From Brooklawnia sp032229645 (lineage in GTDB: Bacteria > Actinomycetota > Actinomycetes > Propionibacteriales > Propionibacteriaceae), in NCBI GenBank assembly GCA_963722295.1, contig CAVRLB010000004.1:241222-305221 (forward strand): a stretch of DNA of 64,000 nt, written 5' to 3'. Under the pieces are notes generated by a model. That model was not told the origin of the DNA, ran no database searches, and saw nothing but the letters and a program-made list of their open reading frames with translations. The position numbers and the translations under genes were made by a program. Every line of letters starts with the position of its first letter. The stretch's first letter is position 1. This document shows, piece after piece, positions 44,698-54,382 of the stretch.

Positions 44698-46743
44698 GTG
44701 ACAACAGTCAAAACGATCCGAGACGGCCTGATCGCAGGAGGCATGCTGATGGCGCTCGTGGCATGCACGTCCACTCCCCCTGGCGATCCCGATGCGTCCA
44801 CTTCTGGCGCGACCACCGCCGCGCAGCCGACAACCGCAGCGACGGTGCTCGGTGCCGAGGAGGTCTCGCCGCTGCTCGACCAGATCACACGGCGCGACGG
44901 CGTCGACCTGAATCCCGCCAGACTCGCCGATGGCCTCCTGCCGCCGACCAATACCTGGTTCTCCGGGCTGGTCTTCGGGGACGCTGCGCTGCCGGTCTTC
45001 CCGATGCCGTTGAGCTTCGGGCTGGACGATAACGGCTTCGCCTTCGGTCTGCCCACCGTGACCACGAGCGAGAAAACGATCATGGGCGGCTATGCGCCGA
45101 TCATCGACGTGACCAGCGGCAGCAAGACGAGCTGGCAGGTGACGGCCTACGACAAGCTGTCAGTGACGCTCGAGGGTAGCGTCGACGGCAAGCCGTTCGG
45201 TGTTGTCCGAATCGCCGAAGGCTCTCCGTTCGTCAGTTTCACCGCGTCGTCCGCGATCGATCTGACCACCAACCTGCCGTTCACGGCCAACGGTGACGCT
45301 TGGTCCACCAAAGCCGGGGCGTCCGAATATGGCCTTGTCACTTCGGGCAAGGTGAATGGCAGCCGCATCGAACTGGACGACGGGCAGCGTGCCACCTGGT
45401 TCGCGACGCCCACCGGCGGCACGCTGTCCGGCCTTGCGGCGCTGGCGGACGATCCGGTGGTCTCCACCTCGGTGTCGTACGAGGTGGCCGACGATGTCAC
45501 GACCACTTTGCGGTACAGCACCGAAGATGGCGGCTCGACCGCGGTGACGGCCATGCCGCATCAGGTGGACAGCCTTGTCAGCGATGCCGAACCGATCGGC
45601 ACCTACACCAGCATCTTCGGCACTTTGTCCGTCTATCCGATCGGCGAGTTGACCTGGAGTGAGCCTGCTCAGGCCGCCCGTACCGGCTTGGACCTTTCCG
45701 GCCTGAGCAGCGGCGAGCGTGACGAGCTCGCCGACGCCGTCCGCTCCGATTTGGCCACGGCTACGCCGTATCCGGCGGACACCTATTTCGGCGGCAAGGC
45801 GCTCTACCGAGACGCCCAGTTGATCCAGATCGCCCGCCAGGTCGGTGCGCAGGACGTCGCCGATCAGCTCAGCACCCAGGTGAGAACCGAGCTGGAGAAA
45901 TGGATGGAGCCAGGTGGCTGCGAAACACGCGAGGCATTCTGCTTCTTCTATGACACCCGCAATCACGGCATCGTCGGCAACACACCGTCATTCGGTTCGG
46001 ACGAGTTCAACGACCACCACTTCCACTACGGGTACTTCCTCTACGCAGCCGGCGTGCTCGCCGCCGACGATCCGGAGCTGGCCACCAAGATCGCCCCTGT
46101 GATGAACCTGCTGGCCGCAGACATCGCGAGTAACCCTGCCAACGAGTACTTCGTGGCGCAGCGCAACTTCGACCCCTACCAGTCCCATTCGTGGGCTTCG
46201 GGGACCTCTCCGTTCGCGGATGCCAACAATCAAGAGTCGGTCTCTGAGGCCGTCACCGCGTACGCGGGTCTAACCCTGTGGGCCCGTGCGAGCGGAAATG
46301 CCGACTTAGAGGCCGAGGCGGGTTGGATGCATGCTCTGGAGTCGGCATCGGCCCGTGCCTACTGGACCGACTTCGACCTGGACGATCCGGTCTACCAGGG
46401 GTTCAATCATGCGATCACCCCGCTGATCTTCGGAGGTAAGCGGGACTATGCCACCTGGTTCTCGGCCGAGCCGGCCGCAACCCTGGCCATTCTGCTGATC
46501 CCGGTGAGCCCTTCGTCCGACCAACTGCGGGGCGACCCGGAGCGAATCAAGAAGAACGTGGCCGAGGCAACCGCGGGCAAGGGATTCGAGCAGCAGTACG
46601 GCGATTACGTGCTGATGTACTACGCACTGGCCGGGGAGCAGGAGCGACAGGAGGCGCTCGAGGTCGCCCGTCGGATGGACCGCGAGTTGATCGACGACGG
46701 CAATACTTACAGCTATCTGCTGGCGTGGCTGTTGAGCGTCTGA
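44698..46743 (+). CDS. GH81 endo-beta-1,3-glucanase, lipoprotein
   Basis: 681-residue predicted lipoprotein; GTG start, hydrophobic signal and lipobox LVAC at residue 19-22. The catalytic region matches GH81: NTPSFGSDEFNDHHFHYGYF near residue 430, then the two Glu in NNQESVSEAVTAYAGL near residue 505. GH81 enzymes cut beta-1,3-glucan. Its place directly after a GT2 synthase and an HlyD-like protein suggests it trims or releases the polymer made by this operon. Confidence 0.85.
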   Translation: MTTVKTIRDGLIAGGMLMALVACTSTPPGDPDASTSGATTAAQPTTAATVLGAEEVSPLLDQITRRDGVDLNPARLADGLLPPTNTWFSGLVFGDAALPVFPMPLSFGLDDNGFAFGLPTVTTSEKTIMGGYAPIIDVTSGSKTSWQVTAYDKLSVTLEGSVDGKPFGVVRIAEGSPFVSFTASSAIDLTTNLPFTANGDAWSTKAGASEYGLVTSGKVNGSRIELDDGQRATWFATPTGGTLSGLAALADDPVVSTSVSYEVADDVTTTLRYSTEDGGSTAVTAMPHQVDSLVSDAEPIGTYTSIFGTLSVYPIGELTWSEPAQAARTGLDLSGLSSGERDELADAVRSDLATATPYPADTYFGGKALYRDAQLIQIARQVGAQDVADQLSTQVRTELEKWMEPGGCETREAFCFFYDTRNHGIVGNTPSFGSDEFNDHHFHYGYFLYAAGVLAADDPELATKIAPVMNLLAADIASNPANEYFVAQRNFDPYQSHSWASGTSPFADANNQESVSEAVTAYAGLTLWARASGNADLEAEAGWMHALESASARAYWTDFDLDDPVYQGFNHAITPLIFGGKRDYATWFSAEPAATLAILLIPVSPSSDQLRGDPERIKKNVAEATAGKGFEQQYGDYVLMYYALAGEQERQEALEVARRMDRELIDDGNTYSYLLAWLLSV

Positions 46744-46964
46744 GACAGCCACGATGTCATGGCGCGCCATGGCCGCTCCTGAGGACCCTCCAGAGGGGTC
46801 TTGACGCGGCCCTTTGACGATCTGAAGCTTCGCTCATAGGGTTCTACCCATCGGATGAGTCTTTGACAGATGAGTCTTGTGGCAGCAGCTCCGGGGGCGA
46901 CCTCAATGACGATCGATCGCGTCGAGCGCTCCGGCACGATCAACAATGGAGTGAGGAAACGATC

Positions 46965-47843
46965 ATGACAATCAACAGCGTCGGTGTCATCGGACTCGGC
47001 ATCATGGGCGGCCCGATGGCCCACAACATGGCAGCTGCCGGGTGGCAGGTGTTCGGCTGGGCCCGCAGATTTCAGGCAGCCCAGGCGGTCGAGGGCATCG
47101 TCCCCGTGCCGAGCACCCGCGAGTTGGCAAGCTGCGATGTGCTGGTGAGCGTGCTGCCCGATCTACCGCATCTCGAGGGGGTGCTCGCCGACGGTCTGCT
47201 GGACGCCATCGATCATCCGGTCACGCTGGTGGTCTGTTCGACCTCGTCCCCCAGCGGGGTCAGGGCGCTCGCCGAGAGGCTGGCGTCGCGGCAGGTCTCG
47301 GTGGTCGACGCCCCGGTCAGCGGAGGCGAGACGAAGGCAATCGACGGCACCCTGGCCATCATGGTGGGTGGCGCGGACGCCGATGTCGCACGCGTGCTTC
47401 CGGTACTCCAGGCATGCGGCAAACCGGTACACCTGGGCCCGCTGGGGAGCGGTGAGGTAGCCAAGGCCTGCAACCAGATGATCGTCTCGGCCACCACGAC
47501 CGCGCTGGTGGAGGCCGCCGTGCTCGCCGAGCGTTCGGGCCTCGATGTGGCCGAACTCCTCGCATTGTTGAACACCGGGCTTGCGGCCAGCGAGGTGCTC
47601 ACGCAGAAGGCAGCGAAGCTCGTCGCACACGACCACGCGGTCTCGGGTCCGGCGAAGTTCTTCATCAAGGATCTCGGATTCACCCTCGATCAGGCGGAGA
47701 CCGTCGGGGTGCATCTGCATCTGACCGAGCTGATGCGCAAGACCTGGACCGACATGACCGAGGCCGGCTACGGCGACCTCGACACGACCGCCCTGCAGGC
47801 CTACGTCGAAGACCTCGCAGAATCGGATGCGCCGAGCGCCTGA
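46965..47843 (+). CDS. 2-hydroxy-3-oxopropionate reductase / beta-hydroxyacid dehydrogenase
   Basis: NAD(P)-dependent beta-hydroxyacid dehydrogenase of the GarR/MmsB family, 292 residues. The N-terminal dinucleotide motif is GVIGLGIMGGPMAHNMAAAG, the substrate signature is VVDAPVSGGETKAIDGTLAI, and the catalytic lysine lies in GEVAKACNQMIV. The substrate (tartronate semialdehyde, hydroxyisobutyrate or similar) cannot be told from sequence. Its start at 46965 follows GTGAGGAAA. It converges with the hut-acnX operon. Confidence 0.87.
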   Translation: MTINSVGVIGLGIMGGPMAHNMAAAGWQVFGWARRFQAAQAVEGIVPVPSTRELASCDVLVSVLPDLPHLEGVLADGLLDAIDHPVTLVVCSTSSPSGVRALAERLASRQVSVVDAPVSGGETKAIDGTLAIMVGGADADVARVLPVLQACGKPVHLGPLGSGEVAKACNQMIVSATTTALVEAAVLAERSGLDVAELLALLNTGLAASEVLTQKAAKLVAHDHAVSGPAKFFIKDLGFTLDQAETVGVHLHLTELMRKTWTDMTEAGYGDLDTTALQAYVEDLAESDAPSA

Positions 47844-47894
47844 CAGCCGGACGACACCCGAACAGATCGCAGCTCCGTTCCCGACGAGGTGCGG

Positions 47895-47927
47895 CCGCCG
47901 CGAGCGCCTGACCTACACGATGCTGCG
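47895..47927. repeat. 33-bp direct repeat, left copy
   Basis: Identical to 59984-60016 over 33 bp (contains GCGAGCGCCTGACCTACACG). It covers the last codons (R-S-I-V-stop) and 3' flank of hutI. The two copies bracket the whole 12-kb hut-acnX operon. A 12-bp partial copy (CGAGCGCCTGAC) also sits on the stop codon of the upstream dehydrogenase gene at 47833-47844. Confidence 0.95.
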
Positions 47928-49094
47928 GCCCGCCACCAGTCGTCCGGCGCTCCAGACGCGTCCGATCACCAGCACACCGGGCCGATACATCAGATGAAGC
48001 CAATGCGACGCATTGAGTTGGACGAGGTCAGCTCGCGCGCCTGGGCGGATGAACCCGATGTCCCGGCGGCGCAACGCCGCAGCACCGCCCGCAGTGGCCG
48101 ACCACAGCGCTTGCTGCGGCGTCAGGTGCATCTCGCGCACGCCGATCGCCAAGCAGAACGGCATCGATGTGGTGAACGCGGTGCCCGGATTGCAATCGGT
48201 GGCCATTGCGACGGTGATACCTGCATCGAGCAGACGGCTGGCGTCGGGATATGGCTGGCGGGTGCTGAATTCGGCAGCAGGCAGCAGTGTCGCTACGGTT
48301 CGCGAATCGGCGAGAGCAGCAATGTCGGCATCGCTGAGGAAGGTGCAATGATCGATGGAGGCCACGCCGAGGTCGACCGCCGATGGGATCACCTCACTCG
48401 GCTGCAGTTGCGCGGCATGTAGCCGCAGCCCCAGGCCGGCGTCCCTGCCCGCCCGGAGGATCTCCAGGCTCTGTGCGGCGTCGAACGCCCCCCGCTCGCA
48501 GAAGACATCGATCCAGCGGACGAACGGCGAGCAACCCTTCAACATCGGCCCACAGACCAGCCGCACGTAGTCGTCTGGATTGTCTCGGTATTCAGGCGCA
48601 ACCACGTGCGCGCCGAGAAAGGTCACCTCGTCGGTGAACTCGGCGCCGATCCGCACCAGCCGTGCCTCGTTGGCCACATCGAGGCCGTAGCCGCTCTTGA
48701 CCTCGAAGGTCGTGGTGCCCTGCGCGCACATCTCGTCGCGCAACCGATGCACCATCGCACGCAGTTCATCGTCGCCGGCCTGCCGGGTGGCGCGTACCGT
48801 GCGCAGGATGCCGCCCGCCTCATAGGGTTCGCCGTTCATCCGTGCACCGAATTCGTCGGCACGGTCGCCGGCGAAAATCAGATGACTGTGGGAATCGACG
48901 AATCCCGGAATCACGCAAGCACCCGCCAGATCGACAGCCAGATCGGCCGCCGGCGCAGCCCGTTCGTACCCCACCCACACGATCTGCTGATCCTCGATCA
49001 CGATCGCAGCGTCCGGGAGTTCGCCGAGCGGTCCGCCCCACTGCGGGTCGTTGGTGACGAGCAGTCCGATCCCGTGCATCAAAGTGGCCGTCAC
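47913..49094 (-). CDS. hutI: Imidazolonepropionase
   Basis: Amidohydrolase that opens imidazolone-propionate to N-formimino-L-glutamate. Metal and substrate motifs: FVDSHSHLIFAGDRADEF, KSGYGLD, GLRLHAAQLQPSEV, SIDHCTFLSD and ATDCNPGTAFTTS. I choose the GTG at 49094 because it overlaps the hutF stop (GTGA); ATG 49079 is possible. The extended open frame upstream is shadow. Its C-terminal RSIV-stop lies inside the 33-bp repeat. Confidence 0.93.
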   Translation of the reverse strand: MTATLMHGIGLLVTNDPQWGGPLGELPDAAIVIEDQQIVWVGYERAAPAADLAVDLAGACVIPGFVDSHSHLIFAGDRADEFGARMNGEPYEAGGILRTVRATRQAGDDELRAMVHRLRDEMCAQGTTTFEVKSGYGLDVANEARLVRIGAEFTDEVTFLGAHVVAPEYRDNPDDYVRLVCGPMLKGCSPFVRWIDVFCERGAFDAAQSLEILRAGRDAGLGLRLHAAQLQPSEVIPSAVDLGVASIDHCTFLSDADIAALADSRTVATLLPAAEFSTRQPYPDASRLLDAGITVAMATDCNPGTAFTTSMPFCLAIGVREMHLTPQQALWSATAGGAAALRRRDIGFIRPGARADLVQLNASHWLHLMYRPGVLVIGRVWSAGRLVAGRSIV

Positions 49095-50398
49095 GCTGCC
49101 GCCGCCTCCCGTAGCCCAGCAAGTGCCGCGCGAAGCCCCGATCCATCGCGCCTCGGCAGCGGTGCGCCGCCGACGATTGTCGCAGCCACATCGTCGGCCG
49201 TCGCGGTCAGCGGCCACTGCAGCGGATCGACTCCGGCGAGTCGAGTGGAGCTCTCGTCGATCTCGACGAGGTCGGCCCAGTCGCCGACCCGCAGTCCCGG
49301 CACACTCTCGGCATCGTCTCCATACAGGCTCACCTGACCCATCAGCGTTCCGACCAGCCACAGCTGACCCGCGGTCAGCACACCTCGCCGTCCACTCCCC
49401 AGGCGCGCGGTCGCTTCCAGAAGGCGCATCTCGGCGAATGGATCGCTGACGACATTCTGGTCAGAACCGATGCTCAGCGGCACTCGCGCACCGATCAGCT
49501 CCGAAATCCTGGCAATGCCGTCCCCAAGGTCGGCCTCGGTCGTCGGGCACAGCGAGACTGTCACGCCAGTCTGAGTAATCAGAGCAATGTCGGCGTCGCT
49601 GATGTGAGTCGCATGCACGAAAGTGCTGCGCGGACTTGCGGCCCCGGCCTCGGCGAGTAGCTGCGTCGGACTAATGCCCCACATGTCCAGGCATTCCTCG
49701 TTCTCGCGGCGCTGTTCGGAGACATGCACATGTAACGGGACATCGTCGGGTAATCCGGCCACGGCCGCTGCGCACTCGGTGGGAGTGAGCGCCCGCACGC
49801 TGTGCAAGGCCGCTCCCAGCCGCACCAAAGGCGAGGACGGCAACACATCGCGCAGGTCATGCCATCGCTCGATCCAGGCAGTCGCAGTGCCATCGCCGAA
49901 GCGCTTCTGGGCCGGCGATAACTCGGCACCGATGCCACCGTGAAGATAGCAGGTGTCGAGCAGCACCAGCCGGATTCCGGCGTCAATCGCGGCGTGGGCC
50001 ACCGCCTGCTCCATGGCATGCCCGGGATATCGTCGTCCGTCAGGCGCGTGGTGCAGATAGTGAAACTCGCCAACCCCGGTATATCCCGCTGCGACCATCT
50101 CGGCGTAGACGCCGCGAGCCAGCTCGTAGTACGTGTCCGGGTCGAGCGCTGCGGCCAGCCGGTACATTGCGTCACGCCATGACCAGAAGTCATCGCCTAT
50201 TACGCTGCCCCGTAGTGCGCGGTGGAAGAGATGCGAGTGGGTGTTCACGAATCCCGGGGCCACGCTGCCCAACCGCAGATCGGAGTCGCCCACAGGCGCG
50301 CTGCAGGTGATCGAGTCGATTCGCCCGGAGCCGTCCACCCCGATGCTTACCGCATCCCGGAACTGGCCCCCCACGAGGGCACTGCGGCACCAGATCAT
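49091..50398 (-). CDS. hutF: Formimidoylglutamate deiminase
   Basis: Amidohydrolase that converts N-formimidoyl-L-glutamate to N-formyl-L-glutamate and ammonia. Motifs: FVNTHSHLFHRALRG, LHVHVSEQRRENEECLDMWG, FVHATHISD and LSIGSDQNVVSDPF. Length 435 residues after placing the start at the ATGA overlap with the upstream gene (50398). It implies the two-step HutF route rather than direct HutG hydrolysis of formiminoglutamate. Confidence 0.92.
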   Translation of the reverse strand: MIWCRSALVGGQFRDAVSIGVDGSGRIDSITCSAPVGDSDLRLGSVAPGFVNTHSHLFHRALRGSVIGDDFWSWRDAMYRLAAALDPDTYYELARGVYAEMVAAGYTGVGEFHYLHHAPDGRRYPGHAMEQAVAHAAIDAGIRLVLLDTCYLHGGIGAELSPAQKRFGDGTATAWIERWHDLRDVLPSSPLVRLGAALHSVRALTPTECAAAVAGLPDDVPLHVHVSEQRRENEECLDMWGISPTQLLAEAGAASPRSTFVHATHISDADIALITQTGVTVSLCPTTEADLGDGIARISELIGARVPLSIGSDQNVVSDPFAEMRLLEATARLGSGRRGVLTAGQLWLVGTLMGQVSLYGDDAESVPGLRVGDWADLVEIDESSTRLAGVDPLQWPLTATADDVAATIVGGAPLPRRDGSGLRAALAGLREAAAA

Positions 50399-51612
50399 CG
50401 CAGCAGGTCCTCCAGTACCGATGCCAAAGCCGAGGCCCCCAGCTCGCAATCCTCATCGCTTGCCGACTCAGCCGGGGTGTGCGACGCGCCGGTAGGATTG
50501 CGGACGAAAAGCATCCCGGTAGGCAGGACTTCGGCCAGCACGGCGGCGTCATGGCCAGCCCCGGTGCTGAGCTCAGGCACATCGCCGCCCAGGGTGCGAT
50601 GCATCACGGCGCGCAGACCCGCATCGAACTCGGTGCGCGGTGTCCACGATTCTTGATGCCAATCGAACGAACAGCCCTCGTTGCGCGCTGAGATCTGCGC
50701 ATCACAGAGAACGTGGTCGACGACCTCCTCCACTACGTGGTCCTGCTCGGCACGAACGTCCAGCCAGGCAAACGCCTTGGACGCGATCACATTCGTGCCG
50801 CCAGGTATGACGTGCAAACGACCGACCGTGGCCACCGCATCTTGTGCCGTCAAGGCAGCGTGTCGGGCGGCCAGCACCGTCGATGCCATCGGCAGCACCG
50901 GATCGTGCCGGTCGGCTAGCCGGGTTGTGCCAGCGTGGTTACCCTCACCGCCGAACTCCAGCCGCCAGCGACCATGCGGACGAACTGCCGACGCGATAGC
51001 CATCGGCCGCCCCAAGTCAACGAGCCCACGACCCTGCTCGACATGCAACTCGATGAACGCGGCGATATCTCGCACCCACCCGGCCGGGCCGATCGACTCG
51101 GCGGCCAGGCCTGCATCAGCGAATGCCTCCGGCAATCCGATGCCCGCCCGGTCGCCCAGCTCCCGCGCGGCATCCAGCGTGAGCAAACCGCTCGCCAATC
51201 GAGACCCCAGACACGGCATCCCGAATCTGCCGCCCTCCTCATCGGCGAAGACCACAAGGGCCAGCGGACGCGAGGGCACGTCCATCCTGTCGCGCAGCCT
51301 GGCGACCGCAACCAGCCCACTGACCACACCCAAGGGCCCATCGAGTGCGCCCCCGCCCGGCACGGAGTCCAGATGACTGCCGGTGGCAATCGCGCCGGCT
51401 GCCGGTTCTCCCCACCACGCGCAGATATTGGCGTCCGCGTCACCCCGCACGGTCAACCCGAGCGAGTCGGCCTTGCTGACGAACCATTCGCGCAACTCCA
51501 GTTCGGGAGCTTCCAGAACGTGACGCGAGTAGCCGCCGCGTTCGTTGTCCTGCCCGATGGAGGCGATTTCGCGTAGCAATCCCGCCACTGTCCACATCGA
51601 TGAATCGCTCAT
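50395..51612 (-). CDS. M20 amidohydrolase, AllC-like (likely N-formylglutamate step)
   Basis: Zn-dependent M20-family amidase of the allantoate amidohydrolase/N-carbamoyl-amino-acid hydrolase group, 405 residues. Metal ligands: TGSHLDSVPGGGALDGPLGV, FADEEGGRFG, IELHVEQGRGL and STGAGHDAAVL. Between hutF and hutU it is probably the enzyme that hydrolyses N-formylglutamate (or another amide) in place of HutG. Allantoate as substrate is less likely since no ureide genes are near. Not proven by sequence. Confidence 0.8.
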   Translation of the reverse strand: MSDSSMWTVAGLLREIASIGQDNERGGYSRHVLEAPELELREWFVSKADSLGLTVRGDADANICAWWGEPAAGAIATGSHLDSVPGGGALDGPLGVVSGLVAVARLRDRMDVPSRPLALVVFADEEGGRFGMPCLGSRLASGLLTLDAARELGDRAGIGLPEAFADAGLAAESIGPAGWVRDIAAFIELHVEQGRGLVDLGRPMAIASAVRPHGRWRLEFGGEGNHAGTTRLADRHDPVLPMASTVLAARHAALTAQDAVATVGRLHVIPGGTNVIASKAFAWLDVRAEQDHVVEEVVDHVLCDAQISARNEGCSFDWHQESWTPRTEFDAGLRAVMHRTLGGDVPELSTGAGHDAAVLAEVLPTGMLFVRNPTGASHTPAESASDEDCELGASALASVLEDLLR

Positions 51613-51619
51613 GATCCGC

Positions 51620-53629
51620 CTATTTCACAACCGAGTCGATGACGTCGTCCTCGACGAGATACGGAAGGGTGATCTGCGCCCGGCCAAGATACTCGTTGTT
51701 GAACTCGGCCGCGGTCTGCACTGAGTGCTCATTGCGTGCCCAGCTACGCCGCGCGACGCCGCACATGACATCCCACAGCAACGATGACCGGATCACCTCG
51801 TCCACCCGGGCCGATCCATCCAGCACCAGACCGAAGCCGCCGTTGATTGCATTACCGATGCCGGTGCCTCCGCCGTTATGCAGGGTCACAAGTGTCATCC
51901 CGCGAGCGGCATTGCCGGCGAAGCATTGGGTGGCCATGTCAGCCATCACGTTGCTGCCGTCCTTGATGTTGGAGGTTTCGCGGAACGGTGAATCGGTGCC
52001 CGAGACGTCGTGGTGGTCACGACCGAGCATCACCGGGCCGATGTCGCCGGCACGCACCATCTGATTGAACTTGAGCGCGATGTCCAGGCGCCCCTTGGCA
52101 TCCTGGTAGAGGATCCGCGCCTGAGTGCCGACGACCAGGTTATTGGCCTCTGCGTCGCGTATCCACAGATAGTTGTCTCGGTCCTGACCACGACGGTTCG
52201 GGTCGATGCACGACATCGCCGCAGCATCGGTCTTCACCAGATCCGCGTGCTTGCCGCTGAGACAGACCCAGCGAAACGGACCGTACCCGTAGTCGAATAG
52301 TTCCGGCCCCATGATGTCTTCGACATAGCTGGGCCAGATGAAGCCGTTGCGTTCATCACCATCGATCGCGATCTGCGTGACGCCGGCCTCGTAGACCGCG
52401 TTCATGAACGAATTGCCGTAGTCAAAGAAATAGGTGCCGCGGCTGGTGAGTTCGGCAATCAGCTCGAAATGCCTGCGCAGGCTCACGTCCACTCGCCTGC
52501 AGAACTCCTCGCGGTCGCCAGAGAGCATCCTTGTCCGCTCGCCAAAGCTGAGGCCCTGCGGGCAGTAGCCGCCGTCGTAGGCGGCATGGCAACTGGTCTG
52601 ATCGCTGAGTAGCGGCACCACGATGTCATGGTCGACGATGTATTCAAGAAGGTCAACGATATTGCCGTGATAGGCGATGGACGCCGGGGTACCCGCGCCG
52701 AGATGCTCCCGGGCGACGTCGAAGACCTCGTCCAGATCGTCCGAGCAGTAGTCCACCCATCCCTGATCCATCCGGGTCTGGATACGGGACAGATCGACCT
52801 CGGCGATCACGCCCACGGCACGAGCGATCTCGGCCGCTTTCGGCTGGGCGCCGCTCATGCCACCCAGTCCGGACGAGACGAACAAGACCCCGGCCAGATC
52901 GCCTTCGTCGGCAATGCCGAGTTTGGCCCGTCCGGCGTTCAGCAATGTGTTGAAGGTGCCATGCACGATGCCCTGGGGGCCGATGTACATCCAGCCGCCA
53001 GCGGTCATCTGGCCGTAGTTAGCCACGCCCAGTTCCTCGGAGATCTCCCACTCCTTCTGGTTGTCGAAGCGGCCCACCATCAAGGAGTTTGTGATGACCA
53101 CCCGTGGGGCCTCGGGCCGCGAGGGGAATAGTCCCAGCGGATGGCCCGACATGACCACCAAAGTGGTGTCAGCGGTGAGATTCTGCAGGTACTTCTTGAT
53201 GAGCCTGTATTGCATCCAGTTCTGGCAGACCGAACCCGTCTCTCCGTAGGTGACCAGTTCATAGGGGTAGAGCGCAACATCGAAGTCGAGATTGTTGTCA
53301 ATCTGCACCTGCAGCGCACGGCCTTCGAGACACCTGCCGTCGTATTCGTCGATCGGCTTTCCGAGGATGCGCCCTTCCGGGCGCCAGCGGTAGGCGTAGA
53401 TACGGCCGTAGTCGCGCAATTCCTGCAAGAACTCGGCCGCCATGACAGCGTGCAATTCGTGCGGAAGATACCGAAGGGCATTGCGCAACGCGAGCTTCGT
53501 CTGCTCGCTGGTCAGGTGGAATCCTCGTGACGGTGCGCGGCGTATGCCCGGTTGAAATCCCGGCATCTCGGGCAGCGTCAAATCCAGCTTGATCTGCATC
53601 GCTCCGCTGGTCAACGCATTGTCCACCAT
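51620..53629 (-). CDS. hutU: Urocanate hydratase
   Basis: NAD-dependent urocanase of 669 residues (long form; the Pseudomonas-type enzyme is about 555). Motifs visible: YIGPQGIVHGTFNTLL, VLFVSSGLGGMSGAQPKA, DQTSCHAAYDGGYCPQG and LHNGGGTGIGNAINGGFG. Urocanate is the first common intermediate of histidine breakdown. Its ATG shares a base with the iclR stop. hutH is absent from this operon, so the urocanate source is not encoded here. Confidence 0.93.
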   Translation of the reverse strand: MVDNALTSGAMQIKLDLTLPEMPGFQPGIRRAPSRGFHLTSEQTKLALRNALRYLPHELHAVMAAEFLQELRDYGRIYAYRWRPEGRILGKPIDEYDGRCLEGRALQVQIDNNLDFDVALYPYELVTYGETGSVCQNWMQYRLIKKYLQNLTADTTLVVMSGHPLGLFPSRPEAPRVVITNSLMVGRFDNQKEWEISEELGVANYGQMTAGGWMYIGPQGIVHGTFNTLLNAGRAKLGIADEGDLAGVLFVSSGLGGMSGAQPKAAEIARAVGVIAEVDLSRIQTRMDQGWVDYCSDDLDEVFDVAREHLGAGTPASIAYHGNIVDLLEYIVDHDIVVPLLSDQTSCHAAYDGGYCPQGLSFGERTRMLSGDREEFCRRVDVSLRRHFELIAELTSRGTYFFDYGNSFMNAVYEAGVTQIAIDGDERNGFIWPSYVEDIMGPELFDYGYGPFRWVCLSGKHADLVKTDAAAMSCIDPNRRGQDRDNYLWIRDAEANNLVVGTQARILYQDAKGRLDIALKFNQMVRAGDIGPVMLGRDHHDVSGTDSPFRETSNIKDGSNVMADMATQCFAGNAARGMTLVTLHNGGGTGIGNAINGGFGLVLDGSARVDEVIRSSLLWDVMCGVARRSWARNEHSVQTAAEFNNEYLGRAQITLPYLVEDDVIDSVVK

Positions 53630-54381
53630 TATTGCGTGCCTCCATTGTCGTTCGATCCGACGGCGCCTGTGCGCCGTGTGGGCGGGCGCCCTCGGCTGGG
53701 CAGCCGGCGGCGCCGCCGCGATTGTTCTTGTTTGCGCTCGTATCCGAGCAATGCCGACAGTTCGCCGGCCCGCTCGGCGACCAACTCGCCGTAGCGACCA
53801 GCCGACCCATTCAGCCGATAGCTCGGCACCACCATGCTGAGTGCCGCGATCACGCTGTTGCCCGACCAGATAGGCGCAGCGATGGCCGTGACATCTTTCT
53901 CGACGCCGGACGGCACGACCGCGTAGGGCTCATCTCTGGGAAGCCTGCCGGTCAGCACCCTTCCGATGGCGCTGCCGCGCAGCGGTACAGTCTGCCCTTC
54001 CCAGCTCTTGAGTTGCACAGCCTGCTGACCGGCGACCATCGCGATGTACAAGGCACTGCCCTGGTTGGCCACGCTGAGGTAGATCGATTCTCCGGTCTGG
54101 TCGGCCAACTCGGCCATCCCGGGCCGACAGATCCGGCGAAGCGAGTTGTCTGCGAAGACGTGAGCGCCGAGCCGGATCATCTGCGGGCCGACGACATAGC
54201 AGCCGCCCGCTTCGCGAGCCACGAAGCCTTCGCTCTCCAGGGTGCTGAGAAGCCGGAATGCGCTGGACACCGCCAGGTCGCAGTCGCGAGCCGCCTGAGA
54301 CAACGTGATGCCCGGCTGCTCACAGATCGCGCGTAAGAGTTCCGTCGCCCTTGCTACCGATCGCGTCGTATCCGCTGCCAT
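53629..54381 (-). CDS. IclR-family transcriptional regulator
   Basis: 250-residue regulator. N-terminal winged helix: RATELLRAICEQPGITLSQA, RDCDLAVSSAFRLLSTLESE. C-terminal IclR effector domain starts near residue 75 (SIYLSVANQGSALYIAMVAG). It is encoded in the middle of the hut-acnX operon, an unusual position, and probably controls the operon through the TTCCGCAGAGCGGAA site at 59830. The tail after residue 220 is Arg-rich. Confidence 0.88.
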   Translation of the reverse strand: MAADTTRSVARATELLRAICEQPGITLSQAARDCDLAVSSAFRLLSTLESEGFVAREAGGCYVVGPQMIRLGAHVFADNSLRRICRPGMAELADQTGESIYLSVANQGSALYIAMVAGQQAVQLKSWEGQTVPLRGSAIGRVLTGRLPRDEPYAVVPSGVEKDVTAIAAPIWSGNSVIAALSMVVPSYRLNGSAGRYGELVAERAGELSALLGYERKQEQSRRRRRLPSRGRPPTRRTGAVGSNDNGGTQ

Positions 54382-54382
54382 G

